Source: CALXSC01 sp964493475
GTDB taxonomy: Bacteria > Pseudomonadota > Alphaproteobacteria > Rickettsiales > UBA1997
DNA length: 18,627 nucleotides
Reading direction: 5' to 3'
Assembly (NCBI GenBank): GCA_964493475.1
Contig: CAZBNS010000026.1
Coordinates: 1-18,627 of the forward strand
Below are positions 6,101 to 13,852 of the stretch, one piece after another (position 1 is the first letter of the stretch; each line of letters begins with the position of its first letter). Both the position numbers and the translations under genes were made by a program. The notes beneath the pieces were generated by a model that ran no database searches, had not been told where the DNA came from, and saw only the letters and a list, made by a program, of their open reading frames with translations.

Positions 6101-6922
6101 ATGCATAAAAATTTATTTGTTTTTGATATAGAAACAATTCCGGATGTAGATGCTGTTAAGAACCTTACTGGTAGTGAAACAAAAGATAAAAATGAATTAA
6201 GAAAAGAGTTGGAACAATATCATGTGGAAGTGTCTGGTGGCAATCCATTTCCTAGACAGCCTTTTCATAAGGTGGTGGCTATTAGCTTTTTGGAAGCTGA
6301 AATTGAAAATTGTGTAGATGGGACTGAAATGTATCGCTTAAAGGATTTGAGAAGTGGTGGAACTGAAGGTTCGAGTGAAGAAGAAATTATTAAGGGCTAT
6401 TTTGGCCATTTGTCTAAAAATCCTCCAAGATTTATAAGTTTTAATGGTAGAACATTTGATTTGCCGGTATTAAAATATAGGGCGATGAAATATGGAGTTT
6501 CTGCGCCGTGGTTATATAAAAGTGGTGATAAATGGAATAATTATAATCAAAGATATTCTCTTGATTGGCATTGTGATTTATTGGAACCTTTTTCTGATTT
6601 TGGAGCGTCAGCGAGGTGTAAAATGAATGAGATCTGTGCAATAATGGGGATACCGGGTAAGCTTGATGTGGATGGTTCGCAAGTTGTAGATTTATATGAT
6701 AATAACCAAATTAAAGATATAAGAAATTATTGTGAAACAGATGTAGCGAATACATATTTATTATACTTAATCTTTCAAATGCATACGGGAAGTTTGAGTA
6801 AAGAAAATTTTATAAAATGCTGTATGGATTTAAAGGAATATTTGGAAAAATTTGAAGATAAAAAGCACTTTCAAGAATTTTTACGTGAATGGAAAAAAGT
6901 TGATACAAAAAATTTATTCTAG
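6101..6922 (+). CDS. Predicted 3'-5' exonuclease, DNA polymerase B exonuclease-like family
   Basis: Members of this DEDDy family (the DNA_pol_B_exo2-like domain) are stand-alone proofreading-type exonucleases, presumably active on DNA ends in the cytosol. Over 273 residues all three exonuclease motifs are visible: Exo I FDIETIPD (Asp9, Glu11), Exo II SFNGRTFDLPVL (Asn115 to Asp120) and Exo III YCETDVANTYLL (Tyr210, Asp214). The domain fills almost the whole protein and no polymerase domain is attached. It is the first plus-strand gene right of the repeat-rich region; a small membrane-protein gene follows after 9 nt, so the two are probably co-transcribed. The family is common in proteobacteria, including alphaproteobacteria. 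The cellular role is not well defined. Confidence 0.88.
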   Translation: MHKNLFVFDIETIPDVDAVKNLTGSETKDKNELRKELEQYHVEVSGGNPFPRQPFHKVVAISFLEAEIENCVDGTEMYRLKDLRSGGTEGSSEEEIIKGYFGHLSKNPPRFISFNGRTFDLPVLKYRAMKYGVSAPWLYKSGDKWNNYNQRYSLDWHCDLLEPFSDFGASARCKMNEICAIMGIPGKLDVDGSQVVDLYDNNQIKDIRNYCETDVANTYLLYLIFQMHTGSLSKENFIKCCMDLKEYLEKFEDKKHFQEFLREWKKVDTKNLF

Positions 6923-6931
6923 GAGAAAAAT

Positions 6932-7252
6932 ATGAGTGATGATAAAAAAGCCTTAACAGATTTTATGATTAAAAAAAATCTTGAAGCTAAGGGTGAGTGT
7001 GTAAAAGAAATATGCGAAATTGAGGATACTATTACGGATGCTCCTAGAAGTATAAAACAAGATACAGGAAAAGAAGATATAAGAGCAGCAAAAGCACTTG
7101 CAACAGCGAGAATGATATTAAATTTTTTAATTATCTTGCCGGTGCTGATAGCGGCGGTTTTGTTGATTGGTTTTATTTTGGTAAAATTTTTACCGTCTGT
7201 ATTTTTGTTTATAAGAAAATTTGTATTTATTCTGCTTGTAGGCGGAGAGTAA
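6932..7252 (+). CDS. Small membrane protein of unknown function
   Basis: This 106-residue protein has a charged, soluble N-terminal half (1-60) with two cysteines (near 23 and 28) and a hydrophobic C-terminal half: one clear transmembrane helix about 62-84 and a second hydrophobic stretch about 88-104, giving a hairpin in the inner membrane or a single span with an amphipathic tail. It has a good Shine-Dalgarno (AGGAG, 6 nt before the ATG) starting directly at the exonuclease stop, so translation is likely and linked to that gene. I do not recognise the family. Confidence 0.75.
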   Translation: MSDDKKALTDFMIKKNLEAKGECVKEICEIEDTITDAPRSIKQDTGKEDIRAAKALATARMILNFLIILPVLIAAVLLIGFILVKFLPSVFLFIRKFVFILLVGGE

Positions 7253-7349
7253 GTATTTTAACTTTAAGTAGTTTTACTATAATTTAAGAGTTTTATTGAT
7301 TTTAAAAAAAATTACAATAGACTTATTAAACAAGAAAAATATATTAACT

Positions 7350-8102
7350 ATGACATATAAAGCTAGCGACTATAAAGGTGAAAGAATTGCAAAAGTTATT
7401 GCAAGAATTGGATATTGTTCAAGAAGAGAAGCTGAAAAACTGATAGCTGATGGATGTGTAAAAGTTAATGGAGTTATAATAACAAGTCCTGCTATTAATA
7501 TAACAGATCAATCTATCAAGATTAATAATAAATTATTAAATAAGAGAGAGAAAACTAGACTATGGCTTTATAACAAACCTAAAGGAACTTCTGTGAGTAC
7601 TGGAAAAGATGAGAAAGTTCCGACAATATTTAGTCTTTTACCAAAAAATATGCCAAGGGTTATTGCTGTCGGCAGATTAGATATTAATACGGAAGGTTTA
7701 TTATTGCTCACAAATAATGGAGAACTATCTACATTCATTAGCAGCCCTAAAACTGCATGGACAAGGCATTATAGAGTTAGAGTGTTTGGCAAATTAAATA
7801 AAGAAAGGTTTGAAATTTTTGGAAAAGATGGAGTTGTAATTGAGGGTATGAGGTATAAGCCAATTAAAATTGTTGTTGAAAAGGAAAGTGAAAGGGCTAA
7901 TTCATGGTTAAGAGTTTCAATTACAGAAGGAAAAAATAGAGAAATCAAGAATATAATGGCTGAACTAGGACTGCAGGTTACAAGATTAATTAGAACTGGT
8001 TTTGGTCCATTTCATTTGGGAAATCTAGAAACTGGAATGCTAAAAGAAGTTCCAATGAAAACATTAAAAGAAGTTATTGGAAATAATGTTAATCTAGATT
8101 AA
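7350..8102 (+). CDS. rluB: RluB/RsuA-type 23S rRNA pseudouridine synthase
   Basis: The enzyme isomerises a specific uridine of ribosomal RNA to pseudouridine. The 250-residue protein starts with an S4 RNA-binding domain (ERIAKVIARIGYCSRREAEK at 11-30, ending near the KVNG at 38-41), followed by the catalytic core VGRLDINTEGLLLLTNNGEL with catalytic Asp111 and, near the C-terminus, TEGKNREIKNIMAELG and LIRTGFGPF, the RsuA/RluB/RluE-type signature. I chose the ATG at 7350 over an in-frame TTG at 7296, because the extra 18 residues would be low-complexity Lys/Ile/Leu sequence with no counterpart in the family. RluB fits better than RsuA or RluE by the N-terminal S4 domain and length, but the target uridine cannot be read from sequence. 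Confidence 0.88.
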   Translation: MTYKASDYKGERIAKVIARIGYCSRREAEKLIADGCVKVNGVIITSPAINITDQSIKINNKLLNKREKTRLWLYNKPKGTSVSTGKDEKVPTIFSLLPKNMPRVIAVGRLDINTEGLLLLTNNGELSTFISSPKTAWTRHYRVRVFGKLNKERFEIFGKDGVVIEGMRYKPIKIVVEKESERANSWLRVSITEGKNREIKNIMAELGLQVTRLIRTGFGPFHLGNLETGMLKEVPMKTLKEVIGNNVNLD

Positions 8103-8237
8103 TTTACTATTAAAGCATAAAACTTTCGTTAATATTAATACCTTTGAAAATTTGATTTTGTCAGAACTTAGTTAATTAAATTATATACGTCAAATCTTAT
8201 TCCAAAGAACCAGACCATATATACGTAATTTTTTAAA

Positions 8238-8948
8238 TTAAAGAATATAATTTATAGAATAACTTCCATCATCATTTTTTATAATTTCTACATTCTTGCC
8301 GTTTAAATCTACTAATTTTGCCGTGCATCTACAAAAACCATTTATTGTGCACCTATTTTGTCCTGGAATTTTACCATTGCTCCCTTCTTTCCATGAAAAA
8401 ATCTTTCCGCATGAAGATTTACAAAAAGAACAAACTTTTTTATCTTTTATTGGAATTTCCCATTCAAAATACTCAACACCCAATTCTTTCCAAGATGAAT
8501 AGTTTAGAAACTGGCTAAACCTATTACTAATTAAATAATAAATAACCTTTTCGCTTTTCTTGTCTCTTTTCAAATTAAAATTTTTCTCTATTAGATAAAG
8601 CAAAGGCGATTTTCTTTTATACTTCACGCAATATTGATTTAATTTTGATGAAGAAATATTTCTGCCATTTAAGAATAATATGAAATAGTTAAATAAATCA
8701 TATCTAAAAGCTTCTTTGTTTATACATATATAATATTTATGCAAATCAACAATTAAATGATCTACAAAATCAATAAATTCGCTCACATTTATAGAATAGC
8801 ATTCCAATATTTTATAAATTAAACTACTATTAAGAGCAATTTTAATTGTATTTTTTCTTGTCTTTATAAAAAAGTACAACGAAATAGATAAAATAATTAT
8901 CAAAAAAGAATAAAAAATTATGAGATTGCTTAGTATCGTTGCAGACAT
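8238..8948 (-). CDS. Membrane-anchored protein with MuF/SPP1 gp7-like cysteine-rich C-terminal module
   Basis: The 236-residue protein begins with a strong hydrophobic helix (about 7-27) followed by a basic stretch, giving an N-terminal membrane anchor with the bulk probably cytosolic. The middle (40-150) is Lys/Tyr/Phe-rich and unrecognised. The C-terminus carries VEYFEWEIPIKDKKVCSFCK and onwards: Cys173, Cys176 and Cys180, then GKIFSW, a PGQNRC segment, and FCRCTAKL with Cys200, Cys206 and Cys208. This spacing (C-x2-C, GK-x-F, PG, C-R-C) is that of the C-terminal end of phage minor head proteins of the MuF/SPP1 gp7 type. It is very AT-rich, alone on this strand, and has no phage genes beside it. 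It could be a phage morphogenesis remnant given a membrane anchor, or a cellular protein that adopted the module. Confidence 0.65.
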   Translation of the reverse strand: MSATILSNLIIFYSFLIIILSISLYFFIKTRKNTIKIALNSSLIYKILECYSINVSEFIDFVDHLIVDLHKYYICINKEAFRYDLFNYFILFLNGRNISSSKLNQYCVKYKRKSPLLYLIEKNFNLKRDKKSEKVIYYLISNRFSQFLNYSSWKELGVEYFEWEIPIKDKKVCSFCKSSCGKIFSWKEGSNGKIPGQNRCTINGFCRCTAKLVDLNGKNVEIIKNDDGSYSINYIL

Positions 8949-9050
8949 GTTTTTACCTTTTTGTTATTTAAGCTGCTATAAAATAAATACAACTTTTAAT
9001 TTATTTTTCAAGTATTTATAAATTAATTTTAGGCGACAACATATCTCTTC

Positions 9051-9119
9051 ATTTGAATTCCACTAAGCCACGTCATTTTGTTCCTAATTTGAAATTCCAC
9101 CATAACTAATCACGTCATT
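9051..9119. repeat. Imperfect two-copy direct repeat upstream of mraY
   Basis: ATTTGAATTCCAC (9051-9063) followed by CACGTCATT (9069-9077) is repeated as ATTTGAAATTCCAC (9087-9100) followed by CACGTCATT (9111-9119), with spacers of 5 and 10 nt. It is non-coding, in the 285-bp gap between the divergent MuF-like gene and mraY. It could be paired protein-binding sites or the trace of a small duplication. Confidence 0.55.
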
Positions 9120-9162
9120 ACGATGTAGTCTTTCCTGTGAAGAATAAACGCCTAGAAATTTA

Positions 9163-9197
9163 TTAAAGTAATATTTTCTTGCAAAATATTACTTTAA
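9163..9197. promoter_or_regulatory. Perfect 15-bp inverted repeat 36 nt before mraY
   Basis: TTAAAGTAATATTTT (9163-9177) and AAAATATTACTTTAA (9183-9197) are exactly complementary around loop CTTGC. A perfect 15-bp stem this close to a start codon is unlikely by chance even in AT-rich DNA. It is followed by CTTTTATAAAG, not a clean T-run. It could act as an attenuator or terminator separating mraY from upstream transcription, or as an operator for a dimeric repressor. Confidence 0.55.
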
Positions 9198-9233
9198 CTT
9201 TTATAAAGATAAGAAATATCAATAAATAAAAAT

Positions 9234-10319
9234 ATGTTTTTCAATTATATAAAATCATTCTTCAATATACAAAACAACATCATAAATGTAGATTTTCTGT
9301 TAACAAGAAGTGTGCTGGCGTTTGTTGCTGCTTTTATAATTACATTTTGCATTTTGACATTTTTAATTTATATATTTAAAAAACATAAATTTTTTCAACC
9401 AATAAGAAATGATGGGCCAATATCTCATTTTATTAAGAAAAAAAATATTCCAACGCTTGGCGGATTAGCTTGTTGCATTGGTTTATTATTCTCAACACTA
9501 ATGTTTTGCGACATGAATAATATATATGTTATAGCTGTATTAGTTATTTCAATATTATTTGGATTGATTGGGTTGGTAGATGATTTAACTAAAGTCATTT
9601 TCCGTAATACAAATGGATTTAAAGGAGCCACTAAAATTATATTGGAAACAAGTATTTGTGGTATAGCTTTATTGTGGCTGATACTCAACGATTCCACAAT
9701 TACAAATGAGCACGAGGTATTTATACCGTTTATTCATTATATGCTATATATTGGAATTTTAATTATTCCTTTTCTCATATTTGTAATAATCGGATCAGCA
9801 AATGCTGTAAACTTAACAGATGGTCTAGATGGTTTGGCAATATTTCCAATAATTTTATGCGCTATAGCATTTTTAATAATTTCTGTTTCCAGCGCTTATG
9901 GTCCAGAGGCGAAACTTATAAAAACAATGAATTTTGATAATCCATCAGAATTAGCGGTTATGTGTGCGGCAGTTATAGGAACCGGCGTTGCTTTCTTAAT
10001 ATATAATCGATACCCAGCAAGAATTATTATGGGTGATATTGGAAGCTTGATGTATGGTGCATTTTTAGGCAGTGTGGCAGTTATTTTGAGATATGAGGTA
10101 GTTCTTGCAATAATTGGATTAGTTTTTGTATTAGAAGCATTGTCTGATATTATTCAAGTATCTGCTTGGAGACTTTTTGGCAAAAAAATATTTAAAATGG
10201 CGCCATTACACCATCATTTTGAACAAATAGGATGGAAAGAAAAAAAAGTGGTTTTAACCTTTTGGTGTTTTTCTTTAGTATGTTTTATTTTTGGATTTTT
10301 AGGAATAATCACATTATAA
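9234..10319 (+). CDS. mraY: Phospho-N-acetylmuramoyl-pentapeptide-transferase
   Basis: MraY moves phospho-MurNAc-pentapeptide from UDP to undecaprenyl phosphate, making lipid I in the inner membrane, the first membrane step of peptidoglycan synthesis. The 361-residue polytopic protein has about ten hydrophobic helices and the family motifs: GPISH...NIPTLGG (61-77), the magnesium-binding pair Asp116-Asp117 in GLVDDLTK, NAVNLTDGLDGLA (190-202, with Asp196 and Asp199), RYPARIIMGDIGSLMYGAFLG and the C-terminal MAPLHHHFE histidine cluster. Length is normal. It is not inside an mra/mur division cluster; rnhA follows after 4 nt, an order seen in reduced or rearranged genomes. Presence of mraY and mrdA shows the organism builds peptidoglycan. 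Confidence 0.96.
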   Translation: MFFNYIKSFFNIQNNIINVDFLLTRSVLAFVAAFIITFCILTFLIYIFKKHKFFQPIRNDGPISHFIKKKNIPTLGGLACCIGLLFSTLMFCDMNNIYVIAVLVISILFGLIGLVDDLTKVIFRNTNGFKGATKIILETSICGIALLWLILNDSTITNEHEVFIPFIHYMLYIGILIIPFLIFVIIGSANAVNLTDGLDGLAIFPIILCAIAFLIISVSSAYGPEAKLIKTMNFDNPSELAVMCAAVIGTGVAFLIYNRYPARIIMGDIGSLMYGAFLGSVAVILRYEVVLAIIGLVFVLEALSDIIQVSAWRLFGKKIFKMAPLHHHFEQIGWKEKKVVLTFWCFSLVCFIFGFLGIITL

Positions 10320-10323
10320 TTCC

Positions 10324-10770
10324 ATGAAGTCAGACAAAGATAAAGTAATAATTTATACAGACGGAGCCTGTTCTGGCAATCCGGGCAAAGGCGGTTGGGG
10401 GGCGATTTTAATTTATGGGGACAATAAAAAAGAAATAAGTGGCTACTCGGAGCTCACCACTAATAACAAGATGGAGCTGCAGGCGGTAATTGAAGCGTTG
10501 AGCTTATTAAAAAGAAAATGCAATGTTGAGCTTTGGACTGATAGCAATTATGTAAAAAATGGCATAACCGAATGGATTTACAACTGGAAAAAAAATAATT
10601 GGAAAAATTCCAAAAAAGAAATTGTAAAAAATCAAGAATTGTGGCAAAAATTAGATGAATTAAACAATTTTCATAATATAGAATGGAATTGGGTTAAGGG
10701 ACATGGCGAAGACGAATTAAATAATAGAGTTGACAAATTAGCAAAAAATGAAATTTTAAAGAATAGTTAA
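10324..10770 (+). CDS. rnhA: Ribonuclease HI
   Basis: RNase HI cuts the RNA strand of RNA-DNA hybrids, removing primers and R-loops. The 148-residue protein is full length and shows IIYTDGACSGNPG with Asp13, the MEL element with Glu51, WTDSNYV with Asp73, the flexible KGH loop with His127 and NRVDKLA with Asp137, so the DEDD active site and catalytic histidine are complete. The basic handle region (about 85-100) with Trp and Lys residues typical of the E. coli type is present. It starts 4 nt after the mraY stop and is followed by holC after 15 nt, suggesting one transcript. Confidence 0.96.
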   Translation: MKSDKDKVIIYTDGACSGNPGKGGWGAILIYGDNKKEISGYSELTTNNKMELQAVIEALSLLKRKCNVELWTDSNYVKNGITEWIYNWKKNNWKNSKKEIVKNQELWQKLDELNNFHNIEWNWVKGHGEDELNNRVDKLAKNEILKNS

Positions 10771-10785
10771 ATAAATAAGGAACAA

Positions 10786-11268
10786 ATGATTAATATAAAT
10801 TTTTATTGTGTGGAAGAGGATATAAATCAATTTTTATATTCCTTTTTAACAAAATTATTTGAAAGTCAAAAAAAGGTTATTATTTATTCGGAAAATCAAG
10901 AAAAAATAAATAAACTAGACGACATGCTTTGGATGATAAAAAAAACTGCGTTTTTGCCTCATTTAAAAACTGCAGATAAAGGCTGGGAGAAAACTCCTAT
11001 ATTAATATCGAATGAAAAAGAGAATAAAATTAATGCTAACTTTCTGCTAATCAGCAATTTTTTGGATAACGAGGAATTCTTGCAAAAATTTGAAAAAGTA
11101 TTCTATATTTTTTCTCCAATAAATCAAAATCTAGTAGAAGAAGCAGAAAAAAATTGGCAGACATACTTGTCAAAAAAGTATAATCTTAGTTATTTTAGGA
11201 AAGATATTAACGGTAAATGGGTAGAGAGCAAGGAGTTTATAAAACCAAAAAAATCAACATTATTATAA
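10786..11268 (+). CDS. holC: DNA polymerase III chi subunit
   Basis: Chi links the clamp loader to single-strand binding protein at the replication fork. The 160-residue protein has the family layout: an N-terminal beta strand ININFYCV, the segment VIIYSEN, and the diagnostic LWMIKKTAFLPHL (family pattern LW-x-x-x-x-x-FLPH) near residues 48-61, then a central ILISN strand and a basic C-terminal tail. An AAGGAA Shine-Dalgarno precedes the ATG. The core of the protein is poorly conserved, as usual for this subunit, so the call rests mainly on the FLPH motif, the length and the strand order. Confidence 0.82.
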   Translation: MININFYCVEEDINQFLYSFLTKLFESQKKVIIYSENQEKINKLDDMLWMIKKTAFLPHLKTADKGWEKTPILISNEKENKINANFLLISNFLDNEEFLQKFEKVFYIFSPINQNLVEEAEKNWQTYLSKKYNLSYFRKDINGKWVESKEFIKPKKSTLL

Positions 11269-11285
11269 CATTTTATAAAGTTAAT

Positions 11286-12425
11286 ATGCAAAATTTATCA
11301 ATTTATATTCATTATCCTTTTTGCAAATCAAAATGTCCTTACTGTGATTTTAATTCCTATTGTAATATTAAAGTTGACGAAGAAAAATTATTACAGGCCT
11401 ATTTGAATGAGATTGAGCATTATGAAAAAGTCATTGCAAATAAAAATATTAATACAATATATTTTGGTGGCGGAACGCCGTCTTTAATGAGTGAGAAGCT
11501 ATTGTCTAATATTTTTGAGAAAATCAATAAAGTTGGAAAAATTAATACAAATTGCGAAATAAGTTTAGAGGCTAACCCAAACAGCATTGCTTTTGACAAG
11601 TTAAAGAGTTTTAAAAATATTGGAATAAATAGATTATCTATTGGCGTGCAGTCGTTGAATAATAATGATTTAAAAAGACTTGGAAGAATACATGACAGAC
11701 AAGACGCCTTGAATGCTATAAAATTAGCCCAAAAAATTTTTAATGATAAATACTCAATTGACTTAATTTATGCCAGGCCAAATCAAGCTGTTAATGATTG
11801 GAAAAAAGAATTAGATGAGGCTGTGGTGTTGTCGCCTTTTCATATTTCTTTGTATCAATTAATCGTAGAAAAAGGAACTGCATTTTACAAAAATAAAATT
11901 CAAACTCCAAATGACGATGTGAGTATTGACTTATATAATATCACTTATGAAGTTTTAGAAAAAAACAATATTAAATTTTACGAAATATCTAATTATGCAA
12001 AAAAAGGCTATGAATGCAAGCATAATTTGGTTTATTGGCAAAACGGCAATTGGCTGGGAATAGGTGCTGGAGCACATTCAAGATTGGATATTGGCGAAAA
12101 AAGATATGCTATAGAAAATATAAAAAATCCAGAAAAATGGGTGGAAAGTTGTTCGACTAAAAATTCTGGCAAGAGTAAAAAATATTCATTGTCTGATAGA
12201 GAAATAATAGAAGAGTTTGTTTTGATGGGTTTGAGGATAAGAAATGGAATAAATATAAAAAATTTGCAGAAAAATATAAAATGCGAAAGCTTTTATGACG
12301 TTTTAAGCCGAGAAAATATAGATTTTTTTGTAAAGGAAGGTTTTATTGTAGCGAATGACAATAGAATAAGAATTAATAAAAATAATTTTATTTTGTTAAA
12401 TTCAATTATTGAGAAGGTTTTGTAA
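11286..12425 (+). CDS. hemW: HemW, radical SAM heme chaperone (oxygen-independent coproporphyrinogen oxidase-like)
   Basis: HemW binds heme and an iron-sulfur cluster and is thought to deliver heme to target enzymes such as respiratory proteins; earlier annotations call it coproporphyrinogen III oxidase. The 379-residue protein has the radical SAM motif CKSKCPYC (Cys13, Cys17, Cys20), then YFGGGTPS, SLEANPNS, RLSIGVQS and a C-terminal HemN-like domain with the HNLVYW and GIGAGAHS segments. The start at 11286 is chosen because the sequence SIYIHYPFCKSKC begins right after it as in HemW proteins; a longer reading frame from 11217 would overlap holC and has no family support. HemW and not HemN is indicated by the length and lack of the HemN N-terminal arm. 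Confidence 0.92.
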   Translation: MQNLSIYIHYPFCKSKCPYCDFNSYCNIKVDEEKLLQAYLNEIEHYEKVIANKNINTIYFGGGTPSLMSEKLLSNIFEKINKVGKINTNCEISLEANPNSIAFDKLKSFKNIGINRLSIGVQSLNNNDLKRLGRIHDRQDALNAIKLAQKIFNDKYSIDLIYARPNQAVNDWKKELDEAVVLSPFHISLYQLIVEKGTAFYKNKIQTPNDDVSIDLYNITYEVLEKNNIKFYEISNYAKKGYECKHNLVYWQNGNWLGIGAGAHSRLDIGEKRYAIENIKNPEKWVESCSTKNSGKSKKYSLSDREIIEEFVLMGLRIRNGINIKNLQKNIKCESFYDVLSRENIDFFVKEGFIVANDNRIRINKNNFILLNSIIEKVL

Positions 12426-12435
12426 TATTTTATAG

Positions 12436-12455
12436 ACTTTAGTAAATACTAAAGT
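12436..12455 (+). terminator. Hairpin after hemW, weak terminator candidate
   Basis: ACTTTAGT and ACTAAAGT form a perfect 8-bp stem around loop AAAT, 11 nt after the hemW stop. It is followed by GGTTTCCTTTTA, a broken T-rich tract, so termination efficiency is doubtful. Confidence 0.4.
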
Positions 12456-12460
12456 GGTTT

Positions 12461-12517
12461 CCTTTTATGAGTTGCTTCGCAGCTCCAATTTGTCAACGGA
12501 GTTGGTAAAAGGGGCTA
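12461..12517. repeat. Palindromic dispersed repeat, degenerate copy 3
   Basis: CCTTTTA (12461-12467) and TAAAAGG (12506-12512) enclose a 7-bp hairpin GAGTTGC-TTC-GCAGCTC (12469-12485, one G-T pair) and a looser CAA/TTG arm, giving a three-way-junction shape. The part 12479-12517, beginning GCAGCTCC and ending GGGGCTA, resembles the palindromic repeats at 699-747 and 3593-3708, including the following CTATTT. It lies in the hemW-ychF gap. Confidence 0.5.
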
Positions 12518-12631
12518 TTTTAAATTGTATAAAAACCTTAAAGCCTATTAATTCCATATAACACATCTAATTTAGATTTACTTTTTATTTTTGTAATTAT
12601 ACTATGGAGTTAGGTTTATATTATAAAAAAA

Positions 12632-13732
12632 ATGTCTTTAACTTGTGGTATTGTAGGCTTACCAAATGTTGGAAAATCAACATTATTTAATGCTTTAACT
12701 CAGACTGCTAAAGCTGATGCTCAAAATTATCCGTTTTGCACTATTGAACCAAATATTGGAAGGGTGTGTGTAAATGATGAGAGATTGGAAAAGCTTGCAC
12801 AGATAGCACATTCAAAGCAAATAGTTCCAACGCAAATTGAATTTTGTGATATAGCTGGTTTGGTTAGGGGGGCAAGTAAGGGGGAGGGACTTGGAAATCA
12901 GTTTTTGTCGCATATTAGGGAAGTTGATTGTATAGTAAATGTTGTTAGGTGTTTTGAGAATTTAAATATAACTCATACGGAAAATTCTATTGACCCAATT
13001 AGAGATTTGGATTTAATTGAAACAGAGTTAATTCTAGCTGATTTAGATAGTCTTGAAAAAAGACTTCCAAATCTTGAAAAAAAAGCAAAAAGTGGTGAAA
13101 AAGAGTTAAAAGAACAGGTTGAGTTGATTAAAAAAATTTTGCCAATTTTACAAGGTGGTGAGCCTGCGAGAGAATATAAGCCTACAAAAGATGAGGAAAA
13201 GCAATATAAAATGCTGCAGTTATTGACTTCAAAACCACAGTTTTTTGTTTGTAATGTTGGAGAGGAAGATATTTTAAGTGGAAATAATTTTACAAGAGCC
13301 GTTGAAGAATATGTGAGTAAAAGGGGTGGAATTTCTACAATAATTTCTGCAAAGGTTGAATCTGAAATTGCAGTTTTGGATAGCAAGGAAGAAAAAAAAG
13401 AATTTTTGGAAACTCTTGGATTGCAGGAAACTGGCCTTGATAAAATTATAAAAATGGCTTATAAGTTTCTTGGATTAATAACTTTTTTTACTGCTGGTGA
13501 AATGGAAAGCAAGGCTTGGACTGTTAAAAAAGGCAGTTTTGCTCCTCAATGCGCCGGTGCAATTCATACGGATTTTGAAAAGGGGTTTATAAGGGCGGAA
13601 ACGATCTCTTATGATGATTATATTAAATATAACGGTGAAGATGGATGTAGAAATGCTGGTAAATTAAGGGTGGAAGGAAAGGATTATGTTGCACAGGACG
13701 GTGATATATTTCATTTTAGGTTTAATGTTTAG
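12632..13732 (+). CDS. ychF: YchF/Ola1 family nucleotide-binding protein (redox-responsive ATPase)
   Basis: YchF is a near-universal TRAFAC-class P-loop protein that binds ATP rather than GTP in studied members, associates with ribosomes and affects stress responses. The 366-residue length is typical. Visible parts are the Walker A loop GLPNVGKST (9-17), the G3-like DIAGLVRGASKGEGLGN, the altered G4 position CNVGEED in place of NKxD, which underlies the changed nucleotide specificity, a coiled helical insert (about 125-200, Lys/Glu-rich) and the C-terminal TGS-like domain beginning near LITFFTAGEMESKAWTVKKG. All are intact. It has its own leader after the hemW gap; the following small frame and mrdA may be co-transcribed. 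Confidence 0.96.
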   Translation: MSLTCGIVGLPNVGKSTLFNALTQTAKADAQNYPFCTIEPNIGRVCVNDERLEKLAQIAHSKQIVPTQIEFCDIAGLVRGASKGEGLGNQFLSHIREVDCIVNVVRCFENLNITHTENSIDPIRDLDLIETELILADLDSLEKRLPNLEKKAKSGEKELKEQVELIKKILPILQGGEPAREYKPTKDEEKQYKMLQLLTSKPQFFVCNVGEEDILSGNNFTRAVEEYVSKRGGISTIISAKVESEIAVLDSKEEKKEFLETLGLQETGLDKIIKMAYKFLGLITFFTAGEMESKAWTVKKGSFAPQCAGAIHTDFEKGFIRAETISYDDYIKYNGEDGCRNAGKLRVEGKDYVAQDGDIFHFRFNV

Positions 13733-13740
13733 GGGTTTGT

Positions 13741-13848
13741 ATGCAAGATTTATTTAGACTACTATATAATATTTTTATCCTTTTTATGAGAATGTTTACG
13801 GCAAGTATTAACCATATTTTAGAGCTTATAAAAAATTTATTTAATTAG
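13741..13848 (+). CDS. Possible 35-residue hydrophobic peptide between ychF and mrdA
   Basis: An ATG 9 bases after the ychF stop opens a 35-codon frame ending TAG, 4 nt before the mrdA ATG. The peptide is hydrophobic and amphipathic (MQDLFRLLYNIFILFM at the start), with no charged C-terminus. Translation would end exactly where mrdA starts, so it could couple mrdA translation or be a tiny membrane peptide. A poor ribosome site (GGGGTTTGT) and high AT content make chance possible. Confidence 0.35.
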   Translation: MQDLFRLLYNIFILFMRMFTASINHILELIKNLFN

Positions 13849-13852
13849 GGTT

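Noticed and set aside
7296..7349. Upstream TTG start for the pseudouridine synthase
   Set aside because: The added residues are low-complexity and unlike the family; the ATG at 7350 directly precedes the S4 domain.
11217..11285. Longer hemW start overlapping holC
   Set aside because: The extension has no family support, and HemW proteins begin close to the HYPFCKSKC motif, as with the ATG at 11286.
12973..13386. 137-residue minus-strand frame inside ychF
   Set aside because: Fully inside a complete, motif-rich ychF on the other strand.
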